64,000 nucleotides of DNA from Synechocystis sp. PCC 7509 (lineage in GTDB: Bacteria; Cyanobacteriota; Cyanobacteriia; Cyanobacteriales; Chroococcidiopsidaceae). The notes below the pieces were generated by a model. That model searched no databases, was not told where the DNA came from, and saw only the letters and a program-made list of their open reading frames with translations. Both the position numbers and the translations under genes were made by a program. The stretch covers positions 4,104,324 to 4,168,323 of the forward strand of contig NZ_ALVU02000001.1 of assembly GCF_000332075.2 (NCBI RefSeq). The letters run 5' to 3'. Below are positions 9,292 through 15,639 of this stretch, in pieces; within the stretch, counting starts at the first letter, position 1; each line of letters starts with the position of its first letter.

Positions 9292-9701
9292 TGCGTGTTT
9301 TGATTGATACTAATATAGTTCTTGACTTCCTTCAAGAAAGAGAACCGTTTGTAGAAAATGCAACGAGATTATTTGAGCTTTTTGATACTGGACAGATTGA
9401 AGGATTTATCGCAGCAACAACGATTACCAACATCTATTATATTGTTTGTAAAACAGCAGGAGCAGTTGTAGCTTCTGATGCGATCGCCCAAATCCTTGCA
9501 GATTTAAACATTTGTCCGGTGGATCGAGATGTATTAGAACAAGCCATTGCCTTAAACTTTCGTGATTTCGAGGATGCCGTGCAGTACGTTTGTGGGCTTG
9601 TGCATAATGTAGATGCGATCGTCACTCGTGATACCTCTGGGTTTATCGGTGGAGAGATTCCCATTTTATTACCTGAAGCTCTTAACGCTAGATTTGATTG
9701 A
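9291..9701 (+). CDS. PIN-domain ribonuclease toxin (VapC-like)
   Basis: 136 residues with the acidic PIN pattern: the first Asp in MRVLIDTNIVLDFL (D6), a middle DFEDAVQYVCG, and DAIVTRD near the end, which together coordinate Mg2+ in RNA-cleaving VapC relatives. It follows its antitoxin with a one-base overlap. A B-type HIP1 repeat unit begins 36 bases downstream and reaches into the convergent DUF5615 gene. Confidence 0.88.
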   Translation: MRVLIDTNIVLDFLQEREPFVENATRLFELFDTGQIEGFIAATTITNIYYIVCKTAGAVVASDAIAQILADLNICPVDRDVLEQAIALNFRDFEDAVQYVCGLVHNVDAIVTRDTSGFIGGEIPILLPEALNARFD

Positions 9702-9737
9702 ACGAAGCCTATAACTACACAAATACCTAGAAGAAGT

Positions 9738-9775
9738 GCGATCGCGCCTGCTAATTTGAATAAATAGGCGATCGC
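9738..9775. repeat. Single B-type HIP1-bounded repeat unit
   Basis: Two GCGATCGC sites 30 bases apart (9738 and 9768) enclose a CCTGCTAATTTGAATAAATAG-type core, nearly identical to units at 13861-13884, 13924-13947, 14606-14629 and 15357-15380. The unit contributes the last codons and stop of the minus-strand gene ending at 9751. Confidence 0.85.
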
Positions 9776-10065
9776 TTTGTTAGTGTAAGTTGGATCAAAA
9801 GTAATCGTCGCAGGTTGCGATTGGTGACATTGCCGCAAGTTAACCATAAAATCTGAGGAGGTGTTCCCAGACGACATACTAAATCTATAAAATCGCTGTC
9901 CTTTGTCATAATTACAGCATTGTCGGCTCGTGCTGCTTCAAAAATTTCGATATCTTGAGCATCCCTAAGTGCTAAATCTACCAATGCGGCAACTTCTAAA
10001 TCAAAAGTGTCTGACAACCAAACTGCTAAAGTTGGAGGCAGTTGAGCATCAACCCAAATTTTCAC
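9751..10065 (-). CDS. DUF5615 PIN-like toxin
   Basis: 104 residues beginning MKIWVDAQLPPTLAVWL, with the N-terminal Asp and the MTKDSDFIDL motif of the DUF5615 (Mut7-C/PIN-like) family, which pairs with DUF433 antitoxins. It overlaps the DUF433 gene by 4 bases. The C-terminal tail TLTKRSPIYSN and the stop codon are read from the B-type HIP1 repeat, so the native C-terminus has apparently been replaced or extended by repeat insertion. Compared with its paralogue at 14219-14551, the core is intact. Confidence 0.82.
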   Translation of the reverse strand: MKIWVDAQLPPTLAVWLSDTFDLEVAALVDLALRDAQDIEIFEAARADNAVIMTKDSDFIDLVCRLGTPPQILWLTCGNVTNRNLRRLLLIQLTLTKRSPIYSN

Positions 10066-10295
10066 GCCGTTAGTCTAGGAAAATCAGTGCATCGTGCTGC
10101 AAATATCAAGCTTGCTTGAATATCTGCAAGTTCTAAATCGGGGAAGTCTTCTAAAATTTCGCTAACACTAACGTTTTCCGCTAACATTTCCAAAATGTCG
10201 GTAACTCGAATTCGCATCCCTCGAATGCAGGGACGACCGCCACACTGACCAGGTGTTTGAGTAATGCGAGTGAGTAATCCTGTTGTTGAGAGCAT
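10062..10295 (-). CDS. DUF433 antitoxin
   Basis: I chose the ATG at 10295, giving 77 residues, exactly the length of the paralogue at 13989; an in-frame ATG at 10346 would add 17 residues that the paralogue lacks. The family hallmark GGRPCIRGMRIRV is followed by a helical ILEMLAENVSVSEILEDFPDL. DUF433 proteins are winged-helix-like antitoxins encoded just before DUF5615 toxins, as here (4-base overlap). Confidence 0.85.
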   Translation of the reverse strand: MLSTTGLLTRITQTPGQCGGRPCIRGMRIRVTDILEMLAENVSVSEILEDFPDLELADIQASLIFAARCTDFPRLTA

Positions 10296-10890
10296 GAGGG
10301 GGTGACTAAAAGTTACTTTATCTATTTTACGAGAAATTATGAGCATATATAGCTTTCTGAGTAGCGGGCGATCGCACTTTTAATAATTGCAAGTTAACTT
10401 AAAAGCGATCGCCATACAACAAAACCTTGGTTAAAGTAAAATTGGCAAATTGTTTGTGGAGAGAAGTTATAGTTGAACTCTAAAATCATCTGTCTCGGTT
10501 CAGGAGTTAGTAAGTAAGACCGCTTACAAATTAGCTATTTGTTTGGAACTTTGGCAACTCCTTTTTCGTACATTTTACTTATTGGAAATATTTACTATTG
10601 GCTCAAAAAGCGCCGTATTCCTTTCCGTCAATCTGTCTTGAATCGGTGGGTAATTACGTCAAGTATGGGGATTCAAAAAGCTAGGTACAGAGACGCAGAC
10701 CAGCAAAACTATACCATCTAGTTTTAGAAACATCTTAAGCTTACGCGCTCAAAGGCAATCCTAAATATTTAATGAGTAGTAATTGTTTGCTACCAGTGAG
10801 CTTAATTTGTTGACAATTTGCTGTCTAATTAAGTCAACATACAAAGCTATTGTTAATAAATACTAATATTATGCCCCTTGGTAGAATCCA
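10296..10890. other. 595-bp stretch without a supported gene
   Basis: Two HIP1 sites occur near 10369 and 10404. A TTG-started hydrophobic 60-codon frame at 10539-10721 (FSYILLIGNIYYWLKKRRIPF) has no ribosome binding site and no recognised family, and I do not call it. TTGACA at 10809 followed by a GTCAAC gives a small inverted repeat before the next gene. Confidence 0.4.
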
Positions 10891-11889
10891 ATGATGTGGT
10901 TTGAAACATTAACTGGTTTTCCTGAAAATTCCCCCCAGCAAGTCCGCGAAAATATATCTGTTGACGGGAAGACATTAAAATCTCATGTCAACGAGAAAGT
11001 TATAGTTTGCGGTGAACTGGAAACCCCAACTTTGGCAGAACTGAGAGAACGGGTAAATTTGAGTGGGCATCAAGGCGGAAAAATCTCGCTACGAGAAGTA
11101 GTTGCAAATGTCCAGCATTTGCATACAAACGAATCAAATGCTAATTCACTTTTTCAGGTGGCTTCCCAGTTCAATCTGCTGGAAATGGTATCTTCGAGTG
11201 TAACGCCTGAGCATGGTGTAGGAATTTATGAGCGCGATCGCACCCAAGGACCAGCGTGCGCGATCGCCGCAGGTGCAGGAACAATTTTTCGTAACTACTT
11301 TGCGATCGTTAATGGGCAAATCGGTCAATCTGCAACAAATCAAATCGATTGCCTTGCGGATATCGGAGTAGCATTAGGAAACTCTCTGAGCCGTCTTTGG
11401 AAAATGAGAAACGGTTATACTTTGGCATCGCATAACGGTTTAATTGAGATTGCGAATCGACTTAGCGCCTCAAGTGAAAATGAACTCGATCGATTGCGGC
11501 AGTTGCTACGCATTGGTATTCAGTGGAATACACAAGTGACGCTTAACGATACCAATCACCTAGTTTCACAGGTTTATTGCTCCGCCTTACCCGTTGCTTA
11601 TTCTCCTCATGCTTCGGCTCTATGGGCAGAATTTGCACAGTTAATTTTAGAGGCATCTTATGAAGCAACAATTTGTACAGCAATCTTGAATTCCCTCCGC
11701 AATGGAAACAATAGATTATTTCTGACACTTCTTGGCGGCGGAGCCTTCGGTAACAAACCCGATTGGATTTTTGCAGGAATGCGACGTGCCTTGAATCTCT
11801 ACAAATATGCCGATCTTGATATCGCAATCGTAAGTTATGGCTCATCCAATCAATCTGTCCGACAACTTATCAATGAATTAATGAAATAG
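10891..11889 (+). CDS. Conserved protein of unknown function with a macrodomain-like glycine loop
   Basis: 332 residues, full length, no signal peptide or membrane segment. Residues 88-136 hold a strikingly conserved-looking block: FQVASQFNLLEM, TPEHGVGIYERDRTQGPACA, then a YF-rich segment. Near the end, LLGGGAFGN (281-288, with GGGAFGN at 282-288) resembles the substrate loop of macrodomains and poly(ADP-ribose) glycohydrolase-type folds, followed by WIFAGMRRALNLYKYADLDIAIVSYG. On that basis I suspect an ADP-ribose or nucleotide-binding fold, but this is an inference from one loop and the overall pattern. Adjacent ATGs at 10891 and 10894 are both possible starts. It has no partner gene. Confidence 0.6.
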   Translation: MMWFETLTGFPENSPQQVRENISVDGKTLKSHVNEKVIVCGELETPTLAELRERVNLSGHQGGKISLREVVANVQHLHTNESNANSLFQVASQFNLLEMVSSSVTPEHGVGIYERDRTQGPACAIAAGAGTIFRNYFAIVNGQIGQSATNQIDCLADIGVALGNSLSRLWKMRNGYTLASHNGLIEIANRLSASSENELDRLRQLLRIGIQWNTQVTLNDTNHLVSQVYCSALPVAYSPHASALWAEFAQLILEASYEATICTAILNSLRNGNNRLFLTLLGGGAFGNKPDWIFAGMRRALNLYKYADLDIAIVSYGSSNQSVRQLINELMK

Positions 11890-11895
11890 GTAAAA

Positions 11896-12094
11896 GGCGA
11901 TCGCACTGAAAACATTTGCCACACATACATCAATCTGCGTTACCAATTACTACCCTATTTCTACACGCTATTTTGGCAAGCTGCGACAACGGGAAATAAT
12001 TGTTGATTTAGTAGGTATTGGTCAAGAAAGTTTTATTTATTGATGATGGTACAGCGCAGAGTTTGGGCTTTGATAGAGTTAAATAGGCGATCGC
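11896..12094 (+). pseudogene. Deleted duplicate of the 3' end of the GH31 gene
   Basis: Bases 11901-11985 match 7275-7360 of the GH31 gene with a few substitutions, and 11985-12094 match 7843-7949, including the stop codon and the HIP1 site behind it. About 480 bases are missing between the halves, and a TTTA insertion shifts the frame. The left end of the copy sits exactly in a HIP1 site (11897-11904) and the right end in another, so the fragment is bounded by HIP1 on both sides. It cannot code for a working enzyme. Confidence 0.92.
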
Positions 12095-12202
12095 CCCAAC
12101 ACTTCAAACTCTGTTTTAACTATATAGGATAGATAATAGATGTAGTCTCCTAGCAGCCACCAAGAGAGTCAAAACTCTTTTACCTAATTGGACAATAGCG
12201 TA

Positions 12203-12517
12203 ATGACAACTGTAACCGAGTCAGATATCAAAGAATTAAAAGACTTGATTATTGCTTTTAGAGAAGACACCAACAACCGATTTACCGCCATTGATAATAA
12301 ATTTACCTCTATCGATAATCGTCTCACTGTGATTGAAACTCGTTTAGATGAGTGGCGAACCTCAATTGCTAAAATCCCCGATTTAGCTGAAAAGGTGGGA
12401 GAGCTAAAAAACTGGAGGCAAATCGGGTTATTTTTTGTGACTGCTTTTATTAGTTCTATATTTAGCGGTACAATCGGCGGGGTAATTGGTTGGCTACTTA
12501 GAAGTGGAAAAGCTTGA
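12203..12517 (+). CDS. Small coiled-coil protein with C-terminal membrane segment
   Basis: The ATG at 12203 gives 104 residues; a TTG at 12188 would add five. A helical heptad-like region (RFTAIDNKFTSIDNRLTVIETRL) predicts a coiled coil, and the C-terminus holds one hydrophobic segment (GLFFVTAFISSIFSGTIGGV) ending in WLLRSGKA. This layout is common in small cyanobacterial and phage-associated proteins of unknown role. It stands alone between the GH31 remnant and the GIY-YIG fusion. Confidence 0.7.
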   Translation: MTTVTESDIKELKDLIIAFREDTNNRFTAIDNKFTSIDNRLTVIETRLDEWRTSIAKIPDLAEKVGELKNWRQIGLFFVTAFISSIFSGTIGGVIGWLLRSGKA

Positions 12518-12619
12518 TTGGCAAGGTAAGCCAAGGAATCTTTAATACAGTAGGCGATCGCACTTGCAACAGTATTTATCAGTTTAAAATTGAAAAATAT
12601 CCCAACCCAACGGCAACCT

Positions 12620-13204
12620 ATGCTAAAAACCATCGCCGGAACTTACCTTAATGGGCAAATTCATCTTACCGAGCTACCACAAGATGTTAACGAATCCCAA
12701 GTTCTTGTTACCTTTCTCGATCCTAGCAAAATCGATCCCGCCAAACTACACCAATTAATAGATAAGTTGGAAACAATTGCAGGTATTGGGCAGGGTTTTG
12801 ACGAACTAGAACGCGGTCAAACTCGTCCCATTTTAGACTTTATTCAAGAAATGCAGTTCGTTGAGATTGAGGGCAGTGTAGACCCAACAAAGCCTCTAAT
12901 CTATTTATGGGAGATTCTGAATTCTCATGGAGATGTTTACTATCGGTATGTTGGCAAAGCCTCTCGCGGCGCGAAGCGACCACGCAAGCACTATCGCCGT
13001 AACGTCAATAATTTGCTGCTTGGAAAGCCTTACCGCAGGAAAAAACCGAATGAGTTCCGACCTGTACATCGTGAGCTAGCAGAGGCTGTTAAGAGCGGTC
13101 AAACGATCCGCCTTTCATTTATTTGCAATGTATCACCACACGAAAATATTGATTTCATTGAACGCCAGTGGCATCAGCACTATGAATGTAGCAAGTACAT
13201 TTAA
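12620..13204 (+). CDS. Antitoxin-like N-terminus fused to a GIY-YIG-like nuclease domain
   Basis: The ATG at 12620 gives 194 residues (an upstream TTG at 12590 is less likely). Residues 1-80 start MLKTIAGTYLNGQIHLTELP and look like the small cyanobacterial antitoxins that usually end about there. Residues 95-194 look like a GIY-YIG endonuclease: YLWEIL as the first strand, YRYVGKAS as the YIG strand, basic RPRKHYRRN, and ERQWHQHYE near the end supplying the metal-binding Glu. Such a fusion is unusual and may be a self-contained toxin-antitoxin polypeptide or an antitoxin that gained a nuclease. Domain calls are from motif reading. Confidence 0.65.
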   Translation: MLKTIAGTYLNGQIHLTELPQDVNESQVLVTFLDPSKIDPAKLHQLIDKLETIAGIGQGFDELERGQTRPILDFIQEMQFVEIEGSVDPTKPLIYLWEILNSHGDVYYRYVGKASRGAKRPRKHYRRNVNNLLLGKPYRRKKPNEFRPVHRELAEAVKSGQTIRLSFICNVSPHENIDFIERQWHQHYECSKYI

Positions 13205-13409
13205 GTTAATAATTAAATTAAACCAAATGACTTCGGCTTAATTTATACGTTGAACTATATATTTTCGGGTCGAAAGCGATCGCATTTATTCCACAGATAT
13301 ACAGGAATGCGATCGTGCGATTTGCATGAATGGGCGAAGTCTTTTACTTCCAAGGATGCCAAAATCAAGTTTAGATAAGTAACAAGTGCGATCGCTAACT
13401 TTCATCTCT
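13205..13409. repeat. Degenerate HIP1 repeat array
   Basis: An A-type unit runs from the HIP1 site at 13276 to a degraded one (GCGATCGT) at 13309; the following B-like stretch has decayed, and another HIP1 site lies at 13388. Elsewhere the interval is featureless. Confidence 0.7.
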
Positions 13410-13511
13410 ATGAGAAGCCCAAACCATGCAACTTTAACGGGCTTGACTCCAGAGGAAATTAGCAACTTGCTGACTCCAACTATCGCCAATCCATCCCAGC
13501 AATTGTCCTGA
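13410..13511 (+). CDS. Possible 33-residue protein upstream of the 87-aa gene
   Basis: An ATG frame reads MRSPNHATLTGLTPEEI and ends PSQQLS, 13 bases before the next gene on the same strand. Composition (TPEEISNLL) looks protein-like, and no frameshift joins it to the next gene. It could equally be the tail of a decayed gene cut by the repeat array at 13276-13395. Weakly supported. Confidence 0.3.
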   Translation: MRSPNHATLTGLTPEEISNLLTPTIANPSQQLS

Positions 13512-13524
13512 TTGGAGCAATTTC

Positions 13525-13788
13525 ATGAGCTATCCGAGAGTATTTGCAGATTTCCATAATGCTGACAACACAGGACAGTTGCGGCTCAATTGTATTGGTA
13601 CAATTGAAGACTTAGCACGTCAACAAATTAAATTACAGCTAGGTCAGTTATTGACACTCTACAGCGAAGAATTAGAAGTTGACGGAGTAGTTCAATACTC
13701 TGAATTAGAGAAGGTATGGGTGGCGCGGATTGATTGGGAGCGAATTCGTGGAGTTGAAAGTAGTTATGTCAGTCAAGTAAGCTTGTAG
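13525..13788 (+). CDS. Hypothetical protein, 87 aa
   Basis: Begins MSYPRVFADFHNADNTGQLRLNCIGT and continues with a beta-rich, acidic sequence (YSEELEVDGVVQYSELEKVWVARIDW). I recognise no family. The ATG start is clear, although no strong ribosome binding site is visible. The size and composition suggest a small globular cyanobacterial protein. It lies between two HIP1 repeat arrays. Confidence 0.6.
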   Translation: MSYPRVFADFHNADNTGQLRLNCIGTIEDLARQQIKLQLGQLLTLYSEELEVDGVVQYSELEKVWVARIDWERIRGVESSYVSQVSL

Positions 13789-13818
13789 GCGCGTAGATAA
13801 CACAATAAAACTGTTACA

Positions 13819-13954
13819 GCGATCGCATTTATTCCACAGTTACAAAAGGAAGTGCGATCGCGCTTGCTAATTTGGATGAATAGGCGATCGCATTTATGCC
13901 ACAGATATAAAGAAATGCGATCGCGCCTGCTATTTTGAATGAATAGGCGATCGC
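13819..13954. repeat. HIP1-bounded A-B-A-B repeat array (5 sites)
   Basis: Five GCGATCGC sites at 13819, 13854, 13884, 13917 and 13947 give spacings of 35, 30, 33 and 30 bases. Odd intervals carry the A core (ATTTATTCCACAG...AAAT) and even ones the B core (CTTGCTAATTTGGATGAATAG or a close relative). This is the clearest copy of the composite repeat. Confidence 0.92.
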
Positions 13955-13988
13955 TATTTTTTCATCTAATACTTTCTACAGGCTGGAT

Positions 13989-14222
13989 ATGATCAACTAC
14001 CGAAACCACATCACAATCGAACCCAATAAACGCGGTGGTAAGCCTTGTGTACGTGGCTTGCGAATTACAGTTTATGAAGTGCTTGAGTATCTAGCTTCCG
14101 AAATGACCGAAGCAGAAATCCTCGATGATTTCCCCGATTTGACGCGAGAAGATTTGAAAGCCTGCATTGCTTATGCTGCTGACCGCGAACGTCGGTTTAT
14201 GACTCCTCCATTATCTGCGTGA
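13989..14222 (+). CDS. DUF433 antitoxin (second copy)
   Basis: 77 residues with GGKPCVRGLRITVYEVLEYL, the family hallmark, and EILDDFPDLTREDLKACIAYAADRE. It precedes and overlaps a DUF5615 gene by 4 bases (GTGA), the same order as the pair at 10.1 kb but on the other strand. The two copies are clearly homologous but diverged, so they are old paralogues or separate acquisitions rather than a recent duplication. Confidence 0.87.
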   Translation: MINYRNHITIEPNKRGGKPCVRGLRITVYEVLEYLASEMTEAEILDDFPDLTREDLKACIAYAADRERRFMTPPLSA

Positions 14223-14551
14223 AGTTACTTTTTGATGAAAACCTGTCGCCCAAGTTACCAAACCTTTTGAGGGATCTTTTTCCTAATTCGCTCCACGTTC
14301 GAGATGTAGGTATGAAATCAACTATCGATCCTGTAGTTTGGGATTATGCAAAAGATAATAATTTGATGATTGTCTCAAAAGACGCGGATATGCACGACTT
14401 GAGTTTAGTGTTTGGCAATCCACCAAAAGTTATTTGGCTGAGGATGGGAAACTGTTCGACATTGCAAGTTGAAAGTTTGCTGCGGCGAAATTTTAACGCG
14501 ATCGCATTATTTTATGAAGATGAGAATTTATCACTGCTGGCTTTGTCGTAA
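14219..14551 (+). CDS. DUF5615 PIN-like toxin (second copy)
   Basis: 110 residues from a GTG start overlapping the antitoxin stop. MKLLFDENLSPKLPNLL gives the N-terminal Asp-Glu of the family, and MIVSKDADMHDLSL the second acidic motif. Predicted PIN-like nuclease toxin neutralised by the upstream DUF433 protein. A HIP1 site lies inside its 3' end (14498-14505), and the next repeat array begins about 50 bases after the stop. Confidence 0.85.
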   Translation: MKLLFDENLSPKLPNLLRDLFPNSLHVRDVGMKSTIDPVVWDYAKDNNLMIVSKDADMHDLSLVFGNPPKVIWLRMGNCSTLQVESLLRRNFNAIALFYEDENLSLLALS

Positions 14552-14568
14552 TGTACCGATGGCTTTGG

Positions 14569-14700
14569 CTCTTTTTACTTTCACAGATACACAGCAATGC
14601 GATCGCGCCTGCTATTTTGGATGAATGGGCGATCGCATTAATTCCACAGATATACAGGAATGCGATCGCACTGGCTAACATTACAGGAATAAGCGATCTC
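14569..14700. repeat. HIP1-bounded repeat array (3 intact sites, 1 degraded)
   Basis: HIP1 sites at 14599, 14629 and 14662, with a degraded GCGATCTC at 14693. The order is partial A, B, A, then the B-variant (ACTGGCTAACATT...GGAATAA) also seen at 8965-8987. An open frame at 14551-14748 is only a translation of this array. Confidence 0.88.
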
Positions 14701-14778
14701 ACTGGTACATTGCTTGGCTCTAGAAAAACAGACAGCGTGTTAAATTAATTGGGTAAGGGCGGTGAGGCATTGCCAGAA

Positions 14779-14985
14779 ATGATTTTTAGTGATGTAGTTG
14801 AGGCGATTAAAAGTCTTTCCATTGATGAAAAGCATGAAATTCAACTATTGTTGAAGCAATACCTACGTGAAGAACGCCGTGATGAGATATATAAAAACTT
14901 CAGCGCGGCAAAGAAAGAACAGCAAAAAGGTGAACTAAAATTTTCTGCCGATATCACAGAACTTAAACAACTGCTAGAGGAGTAA
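14779..14985 (+). CDS. Putative antitoxin of a RelE-like pair
   Basis: The ATG at 14779 gives 68 residues: MIFSDVVEAIKSLSIDEKHE, then LLLKQYLREERRDEIYKNF and a basic/acidic tail ending in ELKQLLEE. Helical, about the right size for a type II antitoxin, and two bases ahead of a RelE-type toxin gene. An upstream TTG (14749) is possible but lies in repeat-derived sequence. The antitoxin role is inferred from its partner. Confidence 0.72.
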   Translation: MIFSDVVEAIKSLSIDEKHEIQLLLKQYLREERRDEIYKNFSAAKKEQQKGELKFSADITELKQLLEE

Positions 14986-14987
14986 GC

Positions 14988-15254
14988 GTGGAAGTTAGTT
15001 TTAGTTCTTCCTTCAAACGTGCTTTCAAAAAACGTATTACAGGCAACGCAGATAAGACAGCAAGATTTTGGCAAAAGTTGGAACAATTTACTATAGACCC
15101 CTTCGCTCCCAGCTTAAAAACCCACAAGCTATCTGGTAGTCTCAAAGAATTTTGGAGTTTTAGCGTAGATTACGAGGAAAGAGTGTTGTTTTATTTTACA
15201 GAAGATGATAAGGCTGTGTTTGTAGACATTGGTAGCCATGACGAGGTGTACTGA
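14988..15254 (+). CDS. RelE/ParE-superfamily toxin (mRNA interferase-like)
   Basis: 88 residues from a GTG start two bases after the antitoxin stop. The pattern SSSFKRAFKK, KTARFWQKLEQF, LKTHKLSGSLKEFWSFSVDYEERVLFYF, then VFVDIGSHDEVY fits the RelE/YafQ/HigB fold: a conserved basic and aromatic centre and a C-terminal aromatic residue used in ribosome-dependent mRNA cleavage. I cannot separate an mRNA interferase from a gyrase-directed ParE by eye. Confidence 0.85.
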   Translation: MEVSFSSSFKRAFKKRITGNADKTARFWQKLEQFTIDPFAPSLKTHKLSGSLKEFWSFSVDYEERVLFYFTEDDKAVFVDIGSHDEVY

Positions 15255-15639
15255 ACGCTTTGCTCCTTAGAAACCGTCGCTAAACAGCATTAATCTAGAT
15301 ATTTTCTGGGTAAAGCGCTAAGTTTTTTAGTCCACAGATATACAGGAGTGCGATCGCACTTGTTAATTTGAATGAATAGGCGATCGCATTTATTCCACAG
15401 ATATACAGGAGTGCGATCGCACTTTTTAGTCAATGATTTATTAGATACAACGAAAGTTAAAGCGGTAAAGTATCTATTTGTCCTAAACCTATCAAAAATA
15501 GCGATTTGTTTAACACTTTAAAAGGGATAATACGACCAAAAGTTGCTCAATCTAGTTTTTGTTACACTCCATAAATTAGTTTTAGCAATTAGTCAATTAG
15601 CTGGAAATATTACTAACTGACTAATTAAACCAGTATTTA
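15255..15639. repeat. Intergenic region with HIP1 repeat array (3 sites)
   Basis: HIP1 sites at 15350, 15380 and 15413 enclose a B and an A unit, preceded by a half A unit (TCCACAGATATACAGGAGT). The rest, to 15639, is AT-rich and shows no gene. It marks the right edge of the accessory island. Confidence 0.85.

Noticed and set aside
9437-9877. 146-residue minus-strand open frame
   Set aside because: It runs antisense to the PIN toxin and through the repeat unit and overlaps the real DUF5615 gene in another frame.
10539-10721. 60-residue hydrophobic open frame from a TTG
   Set aside because: No ribosome binding site, no family likeness and an AT-rich non-coding setting; could be a fragment, but not supported.
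13286-13489. 67-residue minus-strand open frame
   Set aside because: It overlaps a degenerate HIP1 repeat and the possible 33-residue plus-strand frame, and has no family likeness.
14551-14748. 65-residue plus-strand open frame after the DUF5615 gene
   Set aside because: It is a translation of the HIP1 repeat array (recurring AIA and NAIA residues) with no ribosome binding site.
13819-15420. Regularly spaced palindromic units as a possible CRISPR array
   Set aside because: The spacing elements are themselves repeated (A and B cores) rather than unique spacers, the units are 30-33 bases in total, and no cas gene is nearby.
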